NCBI RefSeq assembly: GCF_031882575.1 | Contig: NZ_CP134772.1 | Span: forward strand, 2,933,001-2,997,000 | Origin: Pseudomonas sp. VD-NE ins | GTDB lineage: Bacteria; Pseudomonadota; Gammaproteobacteria; Pseudomonadales; Pseudomonadaceae | Direction of reading: 5' to 3' | DNA length: 64,000 nt | Shown: piece by piece, positions 53,547 through 63,280 of the stretch | Numbering within the stretch: position 1 is the stretch's first letter | Layout: each line of letters begins with the position of its first letter | Translations under genes and position numbers: made by a program | The notes under the pieces: model-generated | What the model was told of the DNA's origin: nothing | Database searches by the model: none | Seen by the model: the letters and a program-made list of their open reading frames with translations, nothing else

Positions 53547-54857
53547 TTACTTGGGATAACCGGCGCGCTTCATCTCGCGTTCAGTGGTTTGCTGCGCGGC
53601 AGTCAAGGCTTGATCCACTGTGGTCTGGCCAATCAGCGCCGCCGAGAACAGCTTGCCAACTTGCGTACCCACGGCCTGGAATTCAGGAATGGTCACCAGT
53701 TGAATGCCGATATACGGCACCGGCTTCAGCGTCGGTTTGCTCGGGTCAGCAGCCTTAAGCGACTCCAGTGTCACTTTGGCAAACGGCGCGGCGCTCATGT
53801 AGGCGTCGCTGTAGGTCGAAGCGCGAGTGCCTGGCGGTACGTTGGCGATGCCGTCGGTTTTGGCCACCAGTTCGCCGTATTCTTTGGAGGTCGCCCAGGC
53901 GCTGAATTCTTTGGCGGCGTCTTTGGCTTTGGAACTGGTCGGAATCGCCAGCGCCCACGAGTACAGCCAGGCCGAACCTTTGTCAGTCACTTGATGCGGG
54001 GCGAAGGTGAAGCCAACGTGATCGGCAACCTTGCTCTGGGTCTTGTCGGTGACGAACGAGCCGGCGACGCTGGCATCGACCCACATTGCGCATTTGCCGC
54101 TGTTGAACAGCGCGAGGTTTTCGTTGAAGCCGTTGCTGGACGCCCCCGGCGGGCCGGATTTCTTCATGGTATCGACGTAGAAATTCAGCGCGTTTTTCCA
54201 TTCCGGGCCGTTGAATTCGGGCTGCCATTTCTCATCGAACCAGCGCGCGCCGTAGGCGTTGGCGACAGTGGTGATCAGCGCCATGTTCTCGCCCCAGCCG
54301 GCCTTGCCACGCAGGCAGATGCCGTACTGTTCTTTGTCTTTGTTGGTGAGTTTTTCGGCGAAACCGGCGATCTGCTCCCAGGTCGGACGCTCGGGCATGG
54401 TCAGGCCGGCATCCTTGAACAGGTCGGTGCGGTAATAGGTGATCGAGCTTTCCGCATAAAACGGCAAGGCGTACAGCGAACCCTTGACTGAAAGGCCTTC
54501 ACGCACCGACGGGAACACATCGTCGAGGGCGTAACTGGCCGGCAGATCCTTCATCGGTTCCAGCCAGCCTTTGGCACCCCACAGTGCGGCTTCGTACATG
54601 CCAATGGTCAACACGTCGAACTGACCACCCTGGGTGGCGATGTCGGTGGTCAGGCGCTGGCGCAGAACGTTTTCTTCGAGCACCACCCAATTGAGCTTGA
54701 TGTCCGGATGCTCGGTCTCGAAGGTTTTCGAGAGCTTTTGCATGCGGATCATGTCGCTGTTGTTGACGGTGGCGATGGTCAGGGTCTGGGCGCCAAGGCT
54801 GACGCTGCTGAGGGTCATGCAGGTGAGGGCAAGCAGAGCTTTTGCAGTGGGTTGCAT
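53547..54857 (-). CDS. mtlE: Polyol ABC transporter substrate-binding protein MtlE
   Basis: Periplasmic binding protein of 436 residues, solute-binding family 1, that captures mannitol, glucitol or arabitol. Signal peptide MQPTAKALLALTCMTLSSVSLGAQ; mature start TLTIATVNNSDMIRMQKLSK. Family marks are YGICLRGKAGWGENMA and ALFNSGKCAMWVDASVAGSF. It is the first structural gene of the operon, so its upstream region carries the MtlR-dependent promoter. Cys in YGICLRGK and GKCAMW could form a disulfide. Confidence 0.94.
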   Translation of the reverse strand: MQPTAKALLALTCMTLSSVSLGAQTLTIATVNNSDMIRMQKLSKTFETEHPDIKLNWVVLEENVLRQRLTTDIATQGGQFDVLTIGMYEAALWGAKGWLEPMKDLPASYALDDVFPSVREGLSVKGSLYALPFYAESSITYYRTDLFKDAGLTMPERPTWEQIAGFAEKLTNKDKEQYGICLRGKAGWGENMALITTVANAYGARWFDEKWQPEFNGPEWKNALNFYVDTMKKSGPPGASSNGFNENLALFNSGKCAMWVDASVAGSFVTDKTQSKVADHVGFTFAPHQVTDKGSAWLYSWALAIPTSSKAKDAAKEFSAWATSKEYGELVAKTDGIANVPPGTRASTYSDAYMSAAPFAKVTLESLKAADPSKPTLKPVPYIGIQLVTIPEFQAVGTQVGKLFSAALIGQTTVDQALTAAQQTTEREMKRAGYPK

Positions 54858-55199
54858 CGTGCACTCCTTTTCTGCACCCGGTGGGTAACAGAAGGACAGT
54901 TATTGTTTTTGTGTCTTCCTGTGCAGGAAGAATGTGCGCTGATTACAGCCTTCAATCGCGGGGCTGACAAATCATCCCTAGCACTTTGATCGATACTTTT
55001 TTGTACTGGCGTTTGAAGGCGAAAACGCAAGGAAGGGGTTTTCAGCGGTGTGAGGCTTTCGGTTGCGTATTGGTTTCAGCAGCAAATGCGCAAACCTGTG
55101 GGAGCTGGCTTGCCAGCGATAGCGGTGAGGCAGTCAATGAAGATGTCGGCAGTGAGAGCCCCATCGCTGGCAAGCCAGCTCCCACATTAGTCCGGAGTG
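54858..55199. promoter_or_regulatory. mtlE promoter region with a REPIN
   Basis: These 342 bases between mtlR and mtlE hold no gene. A type A REPIN occupies 55098-55185, beginning 12 bases after the mtlR stop. The remainder, about 54858-55097, is AT-richer near 54960-55010 and should carry the MtlR site and mtlE promoter; I could not fix the direct repeats by eye. Confidence 0.6.
55098..55185. repeat. REPIN, type A, between mtlR and mtlE
   Basis: Inverted REP copies at 55098-55120 and 55163-55185, same type as at 53445. It marks the end of the mtlR transcript. Confidence 0.92.
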
Positions 55200-56105
55200 T
55201 CAGAGGTGGTTTTGTTCCGTCAGGCGCTGCACCGCGAGCCGGCGATAGTGCGACGGCGTCATGCCCTTGAGCTGCTGAAAGCGCCGATTGAAATTTGAAA
55301 TATTGTTGAAGCCCGATTCAAAGCACACCTCGGTCACCGGTTTGTCGCCATCAGCCAGCAGCTCGCAGGATTTGCTGATACGCAGGCGGTTGACGAACTC
55401 GATGAAATTGCGCCCGGTGGCCTGTTTGAATACCCGGCTGAAATAGGTCGGTGTCATGCCCAGGTGTTCAGCGACTTCTTCCAGCGAGATGTCGCGGGCG
55501 TAGTGGCTGAAGATGTAATCGACCGCACGGTTGGTGCGATCGATATTGTGCTCGTCGGCCAATTGCGGTGTGGTGGCACCGGACAACAATTGGAAATCAT
55601 CGCTGGCGGCCAGCAGCTCCATCAGGATGAAAAAGTGCCCGAGGCGGGTGATGCCCTTGCTGTCAGCGATGCGCTGCATCAGCGTCATGGCCTGGCGGAT
55701 AGTGTGTTTGCAGCGAAACTCGATGCCGTACTGCGCGCGCTCCAGCAAGGGCGCCAGGGTTTTCAGTTCGGCAAACACCTGATGGCCACTCTCGAACAAC
55801 TCGTCGGTGAAATTGACCAGCATGTCGCGCTTTTCCACGACCTCGTCTTCGGCCACTTGGCTGATCCAGTTGTGCGGCAGATTGGGGCCAGTGAGGAACA
55901 GGGTTTCCGGATAAAAATTGCCGATGTAGTCGCCGATGAATACTTTGCCGGAGCTGGCAACGATCAGGTGCAGCTCGTATTCCTTGTGAAAATGCCAGCG
56001 CACCAACGGGCACGGAAAACCATGCTGGCGGTAGATGATGGACAAGCCGTTATGGTCATCCATCAACTCGTACGAGGGGTCGGTCACGCGGGCGGTTCGG
56101 GTCAT
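55200..56105 (-). CDS. mtlR: MtlR, AraC-family activator of the mannitol operon
   Basis: AraC/XylS-type regulator of 301 residues. The N-terminal cupin-like sensing domain includes FPCPLVRWHFHKEYELHLIV, and the C-terminal double helix-turn-helix runs from about residue 195: ISLEEVAEHLGMTPTYFSRVF, then EVCFESGFNNISNFNRRFQQ. In P. fluorescens MtlR activates mtlE-Z in response to mannitol, sorbitol or arabitol. It is upstream of mtlE on the same strand. Its ATG overlaps the stop of a decayed phospholipase copy (ATGA), a chance product of that decay or a coupling signal. Confidence 0.93.
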   Translation of the reverse strand: MTRTARVTDPSYELMDDHNGLSIIYRQHGFPCPLVRWHFHKEYELHLIVASSGKVFIGDYIGNFYPETLFLTGPNLPHNWISQVAEDEVVEKRDMLVNFTDELFESGHQVFAELKTLAPLLERAQYGIEFRCKHTIRQAMTLMQRIADSKGITRLGHFFILMELLAASDDFQLLSGATTPQLADEHNIDRTNRAVDYIFSHYARDISLEEVAEHLGMTPTYFSRVFKQATGRNFIEFVNRLRISKSCELLADGDKPVTEVCFESGFNNISNFNRRFQQLKGMTPSHYRRLAVQRLTEQNHL

Positions 56106-56380
56106 GGCGGTGCGCTTTTTTTGCTATCGCTGGCCGATAATGCCTCTTTCCAGCCGCTTTGTGCCAGTACGTAACCGAGAAAGGCATTGATGTCGGTCAG
56201 CAGATTATCCAGCGTTCGGGAGTTGCGAAAGCCATTGTGGGGCATGGCGAATCTGGAAGGCCCAACGGCTTTTGGATCGTAGAGCAAACGTATGTCGAGT
56301 GCTCTGGAACCGTTGTGCTGCTGATCAGTTCGAAGAGCGAAAGGTTGTCGATGGCGGGCGTTGCCGCCATCCATTGATGA
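56102..56380 (-). pseudogene. Decayed tandem copy of the PI-PLC-like gene
   Basis: Pieces in two frames match the neighbouring gene. One frame reads HQWMAATPAIDNLSLFEL, like HRWMADTPETDNLSLFEL there. Another continues with GSRALDIRLLYDPKA, then FAMPHNGFRNSRTLDNLLTD and INAF, like GSRALDVRLGYDASA, FRFQHNGYLSSRTLEDLVRE and INAF. The segment between, with the first catalytic His, is deleted, the frame is shifted, and everything after INAF is lost. It starts immediately after the intact gene's stop. Confidence 0.82.
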
Positions 56381-57250
56381 TTATTGTATTGATTTGTAAA
56401 GAGCTTTTTCAATGTTGGCTTTTTGGCAAAAGCGCACGATTTTGGAACTCTTGATAAAGTCGAAGTTGATAATGTTGCACTTGCTCGCCCAATCGGATTT
56501 GGCGGGATCGAACCAGCTGTCAAGATTGCCCAGAATGCGTCGCGGACCCTCTGTAAGGCTAAAGCTGGTTGCCGACAACGACCAGGGGTTTAAGTTGTCC
56601 GGAGGCGAGGCCAGTACCTTGGCTATGTGCAAACGCAATTCGAGAGTGCTGACCTCGTCGTGGCCGGCCCACTGGTGATTGATTCTTCGATAAAAGTGGT
56701 ATGGGTCATGAAACGAAATCGTGGGGCCTGCCACCATGATTCTTTGCGACGTGCTGATTGCCTTGAGTTCGCCAAGTGTCAGATGCAGATTTTGCGCGGG
56801 AATAATGCGCTCACGGAGGTGCTCGAGGATCATCTGGATGAATTCCGGGTGATCGAAGTGATCGCTGTCAGTGCCTAACTCATGAAAGTCCAGAACGATA
56901 AATTCATCTCGACTCATTTCACAAAAAGCATTGATCTCGCGCACGAGGTCTTCAAGGGTGCGCGACGATAGATAACCGTTGTGCTGAAAACGGAATCTTG
57001 CCAGGCCCTGAGCGCTGGCGTCATAGCCCAGACGCACATCAAGTGCTCTGGAACCACGATTCAGTTGTGCGAAGATGGGCACGTCCTGACAGGCAAGCCA
57101 GTGTCTTCCGGGTAGTAATGCGTAAGATGCCTCCATGTCGCAGCCCGCATTGTGCGTCCCTGGCAGGGTCAATTCGAAGAGTGAAAGGTTATCTGTTTCA
57201 GGGGTGTCGGCCATCCAGCGGTGAGCCTGGAATCCTTCAAGTTGGTTCAT
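56381..57250 (-). CDS. Phosphatidylinositol-specific phospholipase C-like protein
   Basis: PI-PLC X-domain protein of 289 residues. The two catalytic His are visible: LFELTLPGTHNAGCD (about residue 30-38) and FRFQHNGYLSS. FIVLDFHEL and the strand RIMVAGPTI follow barrel order. No signal peptide is seen, so export would need another route or it acts inside the cell or as an injected effector. I chose ATG 57250 because AGG is nine bases upstream; ATG 57259 has the ribosome site on top of it. The end (KIVRFCQKANIEKALYKSIQ) is AT-rich. Next to a decayed copy and a large toxin gene. Confidence 0.82.
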   Translation of the reverse strand: MNQLEGFQAHRWMADTPETDNLSLFELTLPGTHNAGCDMEASYALLPGRHWLACQDVPIFAQLNRGSRALDVRLGYDASAQGLARFRFQHNGYLSSRTLEDLVREINAFCEMSRDEFIVLDFHELGTDSDHFDHPEFIQMILEHLRERIIPAQNLHLTLGELKAISTSQRIMVAGPTISFHDPYHFYRRINHQWAGHDEVSTLELRLHIAKVLASPPDNLNPWSLSATSFSLTEGPRRILGNLDSWFDPAKSDWASKCNIINFDFIKSSKIVRFCQKANIEKALYKSIQ

Positions 57251-57374
57251 GTTTCGCATCCTGCGTGGATTGATATTTCGGTTATTTATTAAAGTGCGCG
57301 CGCAGGATGTTTATAGTTTCTTGTGTTTGATCAGCCAATGCTGTTTTTAATGCAGGTCATGTCGTTGTTTTTGC

Positions 57375-58682
57375 TTATATGTCTGTTTCGGATGAGGTGT
57401 GGCGATTTTTAGCCTCGATCCATTGCGACATGTATTGAGTACTTTTGTGTGAGTGATGGCGAAGCATGCTGCCGATGAAGTTTCTGGCTCTCAAGCCATG
57501 CAGGTGTTGTTGGCAGTAGCGCAACTTTTCTATCAATGCCGAACCGTGTATTGACTGTTGGTAGCGATTCTCCAGCAACGTATAGCCTGCCAGCCGCGCT
57601 GTCTGCCAACGCGTCTGGTCCTTGTAAAGGGAAACGGCAGTGCTGGCGATCTCTATTGCGCTGTTCGAGACGGCCCCAGGCCAGGCGTGATCGCCGTGCA
57701 TGCCCTCGGCGCCAACCGGCGTGGTCACGCTGGGAGTACCACACAGCATGGCATCGATCAGTTTGCCCTTGATGCCGGCACCAAAGCGCAAAGGCGCCAG
57801 GCATACCCGTGCGGCAGACATCACCTGCAACGCATCTTCGGCCCAGTTCATGATATGGAAACCTTCGCTGGCGTTATGCAGTGCGGTGGCTTTGGGTGGC
57901 GTGTAGGCGCCGTAAACATGCAGTTGCGCCTGCGGTAATTGCTGGCGAATCAGCGGCCAGATCGTGCTCTTCATCCACAGCACGGCATCCCAGTTGGGCG
58001 CATGACGGAAGTTGCCGATGCTCAGGAAATGGGTCCGATCTGCAAACGTGACCGGTTCGGCCGCAGGCGGGGTGATCATCAACGGGCACCAGTGCAGCAG
58101 CTGCCGAGGCAAGCCGAACTGTTCGATCAACAATTCGATTTCCACTTCAGAGATCATCAGGTTCAGATCGCAACGATACAGAGCGGCGATTTCTCGCTTG
58201 GCCAGATCGGTCTCGGCCATCAGCTCGAATTCGTCAAGCAGGGCGGGGGCGAACACGTCACTGAAATCGTTCTGGTCCGGATTGACCTTGAGGCGAGACT
58301 TGAGCCGTTGATGACGCGCATGCCGCAGACTTTGCAGGTCGGAGGTTTCCAGCACGCGCAGCGCTTGAGGACAGTGTTTCTCGACCCGCCAGCCAAACTG
58401 CTCTTCCATCATGAATTGGTCGAACAAGACGATGTCCGGTGCCAGTTCGCTGATGAAATGATCAAAGCTGCTGTTATTGAGTTCGATCGGCACCTCGCGA
58501 ATGCCCAGTGCGCCCAGATCCGCCTTGTGCTCGCCGGGCCCGGCCGGGCTGCTGAAGGTGATGTCCCAGCCTTGTTGCAGGAATGTTTCGAGGATCTGCA
58601 TCACATGACCGCTGGCCGCTGAAGAGCGCGGCTCCGGCCAGACGTAACCGATGACCAGGACTTTGGTGGGAGAGGACTTCAT
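57375..58682 (-). CDS. Glycosyltransferase, GT-B fold
   Basis: Glycosyltransferase of 435 residues with GT-B fold. The N-terminal half begins KVLVIGYVWPEPRSSAASGHVMQIL; the C-terminal nucleotide-sugar half has HFLSIGNFRHAPNWDAVLWM, LHVYGAYTPPKA and the family 4/1 motif FGAGIKGKLIDAMLCGTPSVTTPVGAEGM. Substrate unknown; surface polysaccharide or glycan decoration is likely. ATG 58682 is preferred over the longer frame. No other polysaccharide genes are in the window. Confidence 0.87.
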   Translation of the reverse strand: MKSSPTKVLVIGYVWPEPRSSAASGHVMQILETFLQQGWDITFSSPAGPGEHKADLGALGIREVPIELNNSSFDHFISELAPDIVLFDQFMMEEQFGWRVEKHCPQALRVLETSDLQSLRHARHQRLKSRLKVNPDQNDFSDVFAPALLDEFELMAETDLAKREIAALYRCDLNLMISEVEIELLIEQFGLPRQLLHWCPLMITPPAAEPVTFADRTHFLSIGNFRHAPNWDAVLWMKSTIWPLIRQQLPQAQLHVYGAYTPPKATALHNASEGFHIMNWAEDALQVMSAARVCLAPLRFGAGIKGKLIDAMLCGTPSVTTPVGAEGMHGDHAWPGAVSNSAIEIASTAVSLYKDQTRWQTARLAGYTLLENRYQQSIHGSALIEKLRYCQQHLHGLRARNFIGSMLRHHSHKSTQYMSQWIEAKNRHTSSETDI

Positions 58683-58836
58683 GGGCTGGGGTGTTCCTGA
58701 ATGCGCAAGCTTGACTTGAAAGCGCGCAATTAAACCACAGTCAATGGCCGTCGAACTGCCGCCAGGGCAGCCCCACGGCAGTTTTACTCTGGTGCGCCAA
58801 CTCCTCTCATGGACAGCGGCAGGAATCAGCAAGTGT

Positions 58837-61800
58837 TCATTCGAATGATCGACCGAGATTGATTTCCAGTGAATCGATGAACTCGTTCAAAGCAGGATTT
58901 GCCAGTGCCGTTTCTATCGTTGTCATATTTACGGCGAACCCGCGTGGATCTGACTTGATCTGGTCAAGCAACGATACTGCCACCTCATAAGAGTCCGCAT
59001 TGTAAAAAGCAGGATGTTTTTGAATCAACGGCGGCAAGCTGGCGCGAGCGGACACGAATTCATCCAGATTGGTGAACTTGCTCCTGTCGACAAGCCTGTG
59101 CGGATTGCTGAACGAAGGATCTGCCATACGAGGATTACGGGCGAGATCGATCAGCGATGCAATATCAAACTCAACGCGGTTCAGCGACTTTCCGTAGTAG
59201 AGATCGAATGTGCCGGGGCCACCGTGTGACATTTCGTGAATCAGAACATCGGCCACCCGCGATTCATCATATTTGGCTGCCCGATACAGTTCATCAAGGT
59301 GATCTGGATAAACCTTGATGAATCGTTTGATTGATTCTTTCGCCAGCGTCTTGTTAGTGACTGCCCGTTTCCAGCGTTTGTAATCCGGAACATGCAACGC
59401 AGCCACCGCGTTCACATTGGTACGCTTGAACGAGATGTTGGACATCGTAAAGGCATCCAGATCTTTACGCATTACTCGCAACTTCTGAGCGAGATGAGCA
59501 ATGGCCTCATCGGAGTCTGTGCCAAACAGGCATTTCAAAACCCTGCGAACATCTAACTCGGAATCGGCATCGCCGAGCAGGTGAAGGCTGTTGTCGAGTT
59601 TGCTTTTCGCAACAGGGATGGCCTTTTTGATGTAAATCTTCGTGTAGCTCTGGGGCTTGAAGCGATTGATAAGGCGCCGCAGTGGGGAAAATTCGAACAG
59701 TTTGAAGTGTTTCAGTCGCGGTCCCCACGGACTGCCTGTCTTGTGATGACAGGCGTGCCAGCCACCATTGCGTTGGTGCGCAGCTATTTCGACAAGTTCA
59801 TTAATGTCATCGGACCGCTGCCATGTGCCGATTTTTGCATCGGTCAATTGGACAGCCTTGATCAGCTCATTGGATTGAACGCTACCGCTCAGCTTTTTCA
59901 ACTGTTTCGTGGCGGAACTGACTGCTGTAAGGCTGTTTTCCCCCACAAACAGCAAACCGCGAAGGGTGAGTCGCAAGCCTTTACGTAGTAGCGTCGGCAC
60001 CCCATCCAATGGATTGACCAATGACAACGCTGCGCGGGCGACGGCTTTGGATATGTTCAAAATCTTGAGCGTTGTCGAACCGGTTTTAGCCAGGATACTT
60101 GCTGCTGTAGAGCCTAGCCCGATCAATAAGCCGAGGACTGACAGTCCGTCCAGTATGCATCCACCGATACCTTCCGACACCCGGTCTGTTCGCCCGGAGC
60201 TGATATCTTCAATACATTGCTTGAAAGGGACAATTACGTTGATCACCAGGCGTTCAACAGCTTCTTTGCTGGTGCGCCATTCCTCCAGCTCTGTCGGAAC
60301 ATTGAGTGAGGCATATAGCTCATCGCGGCTCGCCACGGGATGGTTGTTCAATATGCATTCAGCGATCGCATTGGTCTGTCGGGAAAAGAACAGGGAAACC
60401 GGTCGAAAATCCGTGGCGTCCGGGTACAGGTGCCAGAGCTTTTCCACGACCACGCTTGACGTTTCGCCCTCGCGCGGTTCGCTGCCCTCGCGGTAAGCCG
60501 CAAAGTCAAGCGGCCACTCCAGGGCTTTGTTTTTTTGCTGAAAATCGTACTTGCTGCCCGTGAAGGAAAGTGTCGGGCGAGAGTGAATGATGTCGCTGCT
60601 TCGCAAGAGTGCTGCCAGTTCCGGGCGCTCGCGGCACAGGCCGCGCAAGGTGAATAACTCATAGGCACGTAGTGTCTCGCCGCTTTTGCAGCACAGAATA
60701 ATGCCGTAGCGGCCTATGGCCTCATCACGGGCGAACTGGGTTTCTTCTTGTGGGTTGAGTGGATTGACTTCCTTCCTGACGGTGTAAAGCGTCACATTGC
60801 TGTTGGTCAGGGCACGGCGGTCATCTTCCGGCATGTTGGCGATAGCCATTCTTATGATCGAGGACAAGCCTTCGCGCACGCCCTGATAATAAATATCGAA
60901 GGCTCGATCAAACAATAAGCCAGGAGAGGGAAGTTCAGATAACCGGTTGAACGCCCCCGTAGGTGGTTTGAAAGCGCTTTTTTGCTCGAACCTTTGCGTT
61001 AACGTTCCTTTTTCGATCAGGTCACCGGAGAGATACAGATCCAGCACAGAAAAGCGTAATCGCAGTAATTTGTTTGTTGCGAATTCACTGTGATCGGTAG
61101 TGCTGACCAGCAGATCATAAAGTTCGGAAAAAATGCTGACGGGGCTTCCGGCCTTGAGGGCTTCCAGCCAGCTACGATCTTTAAAACTGTCCAGATACTT
61201 TATGTAAAACGCTTTTTGTTCGAGGTAGCTGCCATCAGGCATGACTTTCTTCAGTGCCTCCAGGGCTACTTTTTTTCGATCGGGTGGGGCGGTCGACAGG
61301 CCTGTTTCGGATTGGCTGAGCGCCTCCATGTAGCGCTCGAAATGTTCGGCAGCTTTGACCAGTGTGGCGTTGTCGTAATCTTTTTCAGCCCGATATTCGA
61401 TAACCCCATTGAGGACTGCCCAGTTGATCGCCGGGATAAATCCGGCCGCCGCGTGAAGTTCGTCTTGTTCCTGGGACTGCGGTGGCAGGTCGGCAAATGC
61501 TTTTATTTGCGCGAACGTCATCAAGCGTGATGAACCCGGCGACGCCTGTTCGATCAATGCCACTGCCTGAGCAATCACTACCCAGCCGGGCTTCTCCAGA
61601 GTCAGTTCAGCGGGAATGTCCGGTATCAGGAATTCAGGCGCGGTGCCCGCCAATAACAAGTGCGCTGCCAGCGGTGAATTGCCGGAGTCGATCATGCCTT
61701 GAGCAACGAGATGCTGTTCCAGGTCTTCACGCACTTGCGCAGCATGACGTGTTGCATTGGACGGTTGGTAGGGGTCGTAACCGGCCAAAGGGAGATGATC

Positions 61801-62721
61801 TTGCGGTGTCGCCATGCTGACGATTAACGCTGCGACCATCAACTCGCTGAGTTGCCGGTTGCGCGCGCTTTCATCGGCCGTTTCGAGATGCCAAGCGAGG
61901 CGCTCATGGAGCTTTTGACCGATGCTCCTGGCGCTGTCGCTTCGCAATATACCCGTCAGGATTTTATCCGCGTGTTCGCGTTTCTGTGCGGCAGGTGTCA
62001 GCTTGAATCCGGCGTAGGTCACCTTCTGCAAAAGGCTGGTCGTGCCTTGAGTGGCGTCTTGTATAACTTCTTTGATGGTGTCTCGGGCGGTGCTGGATAA
62101 GTGAAAGGGAGAATCCGCTTCGGCGTTTGCCAGTTCGTGATAGTTACCTGATGCCGGGGCGGCGGGAAGCTCGAAGTTTAAATAGCTGATCAACTGTTTG
62201 ATCTCGCCGAGGGTCTGCGGCAGATTCAAGCCTTCAAACGCAAGCCATTGCTCTATGCTGACGACGTTACCTGAATAGATATAACCGCCGGTGTTCTTCG
62301 CGAACGCGGCGAGCATATTGGTCTCATCATCTTTTGCGATGGGTATTTCATCTCTGCCATCTTCAACGATTGCAAAAAATGTTTCTTTGGCATCGACACC
62401 TATCCGAGCGCTGGCCGGATAAGCCTGCAATTTGATGGCTAATGAAAAGTCTTCACTTTTAATGAGTTTTTCCAATGCGATACGTGCCGGTTCGTAGGCC
62501 TCATCAAACGTACTACCGACAATGACAGGGATAAACAGATCCTGCAGACTGACTTTGGCAGAGTTCTGTGCAGGGATACTTGCGGTGGTCGTTCCCGAAG
62601 ACACAATGGCGCCCGAACTTAGAGCGGCGGCAGTCAATGCCTGAGCGATAGCGGTTCTTTCCTGTTTGTCAAACAAGGAGTGATCGGAGAATGAAGTTTC
62701 ACTGGTTAATGCTGGACGCAT
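58837..62721 (-). CDS. Very large toxin-like protein with aspzincin-type zinc protease motif
   Basis: Protein of 1294 residues without a signal peptide. Residues 1-~750 are mostly helical and charged and match no family I can name. A hydrophobic, Gly-rich stretch near 845-885 (GGCILDGLSVLGLLIGLG, then ALSLVNPL) resembles the membrane-translocation regions of multidomain toxins. Near the C-terminus HEMSH (residues 1162-1166) is the HExxH zinc site and is followed within ten residues by GTFDLYYG, matching the GTxDxxYG motif of aspzincins (M35, deuterolysin-like), where the Asp is the third zinc ligand. The last 128 residues follow it. An intracellular-acting metalloprotease toxin is inferred. 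Confidence 0.75.
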   Translation of the reverse strand: MRPALTSETSFSDHSLFDKQERTAIAQALTAAALSSGAIVSSGTTTASIPAQNSAKVSLQDLFIPVIVGSTFDEAYEPARIALEKLIKSEDFSLAIKLQAYPASARIGVDAKETFFAIVEDGRDEIPIAKDDETNMLAAFAKNTGGYIYSGNVVSIEQWLAFEGLNLPQTLGEIKQLISYLNFELPAAPASGNYHELANAEADSPFHLSSTARDTIKEVIQDATQGTTSLLQKVTYAGFKLTPAAQKREHADKILTGILRSDSARSIGQKLHERLAWHLETADESARNRQLSELMVAALIVSMATPQDHLPLAGYDPYQPSNATRHAAQVREDLEQHLVAQGMIDSGNSPLAAHLLLAGTAPEFLIPDIPAELTLEKPGWVVIAQAVALIEQASPGSSRLMTFAQIKAFADLPPQSQEQDELHAAAGFIPAINWAVLNGVIEYRAEKDYDNATLVKAAEHFERYMEALSQSETGLSTAPPDRKKVALEALKKVMPDGSYLEQKAFYIKYLDSFKDRSWLEALKAGSPVSIFSELYDLLVSTTDHSEFATNKLLRLRFSVLDLYLSGDLIEKGTLTQRFEQKSAFKPPTGAFNRLSELPSPGLLFDRAFDIYYQGVREGLSSIIRMAIANMPEDDRRALTNSNVTLYTVRKEVNPLNPQEETQFARDEAIGRYGIILCCKSGETLRAYELFTLRGLCRERPELAALLRSSDIIHSRPTLSFTGSKYDFQQKNKALEWPLDFAAYREGSEPREGETSSVVVEKLWHLYPDATDFRPVSLFFSRQTNAIAECILNNHPVASRDELYASLNVPTELEEWRTSKEAVERLVINVIVPFKQCIEDISSGRTDRVSEGIGGCILDGLSVLGLLIGLGSTAASILAKTGSTTLKILNISKAVARAALSLVNPLDGVPTLLRKGLRLTLRGLLFVGENSLTAVSSATKQLKKLSGSVQSNELIKAVQLTDAKIGTWQRSDDINELVEIAAHQRNGGWHACHHKTGSPWGPRLKHFKLFEFSPLRRLINRFKPQSYTKIYIKKAIPVAKSKLDNSLHLLGDADSELDVRRVLKCLFGTDSDEAIAHLAQKLRVMRKDLDAFTMSNISFKRTNVNAVAALHVPDYKRWKRAVTNKTLAKESIKRFIKVYPDHLDELYRAAKYDESRVADVLIHEMSHGGPGTFDLYYGKSLNRVEFDIASLIDLARNPRMADPSFSNPHRLVDRSKFTNLDEFVSARASLPPLIQKHPAFYNADSYEVAVSLLDQIKSDPRGFAVNMTTIETALANPALNEFIDSLEINLGRSFE

Positions 62722-63280
62722 GATATTTATCCTGATTCAGGCTGGCGTGGGGAGTTAGCAAGTCAATTCAGGATAAGCATTGTGCAGCGAGTATTTAAAG
62801 GCTGGTTGCGTTGCAAGTTATGCACTCGTATAACAGGGTATTTCGTTTTCAGGTATCAAGCGATTCAGGGCTTCTGTTGATGTTGGTGTGCAACCATAAA
62901 AGACAGTGTTTTTGTTGTGTTCAAAGTGCGGAATTGAAACTTTCTGGTAGGTAGTTAGTGTGTTGTTTGCGGTGCTGCAGGGCGGGGGCCGCGATGTGGG
63001 CAACACGTTACGGCGGCCGTTTGTAGAAAGGGAGTTATTGTCAGGCGTCGATTTTGGCAACGAAGCGTTGAACGCCCAGGAAAGTGCTGCGATGGCAGGG
63101 CAGGTGGACAGCAGTGACATCACTGCTTTCCGTGAGCGACTGAACGCGAAGCGGCATCGGGCATAAGAATGCTTGCGTCTGTGCAAGCTTCTGGCAATTT
63201 GCAGCAAGGCGTTCGTGGTTAAACCGTTCCGTTGAGGGGATTGCAGATGGCAATCCCCTTAATCAGACAGCGATCCGATT
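62722..63280. other. Gap without a confident gene
   Basis: These 559 bases contain the toxin gene promoter. Small inverted repeats TATCCTGA (62728-62735) and TCAGGATA (62768-62775) flank the region just upstream of its start. Short frames exist on both strands (minus 62818-63207, plus 62960-63166); the minus one ends ENEIPCYTSA, the plus one ends ITAFRERLNAKRHRA. Either could be a gene remnant, but neither has a ribosome site or a recognisable motif. GC changes abruptly near 62960. Confidence 0.4.
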
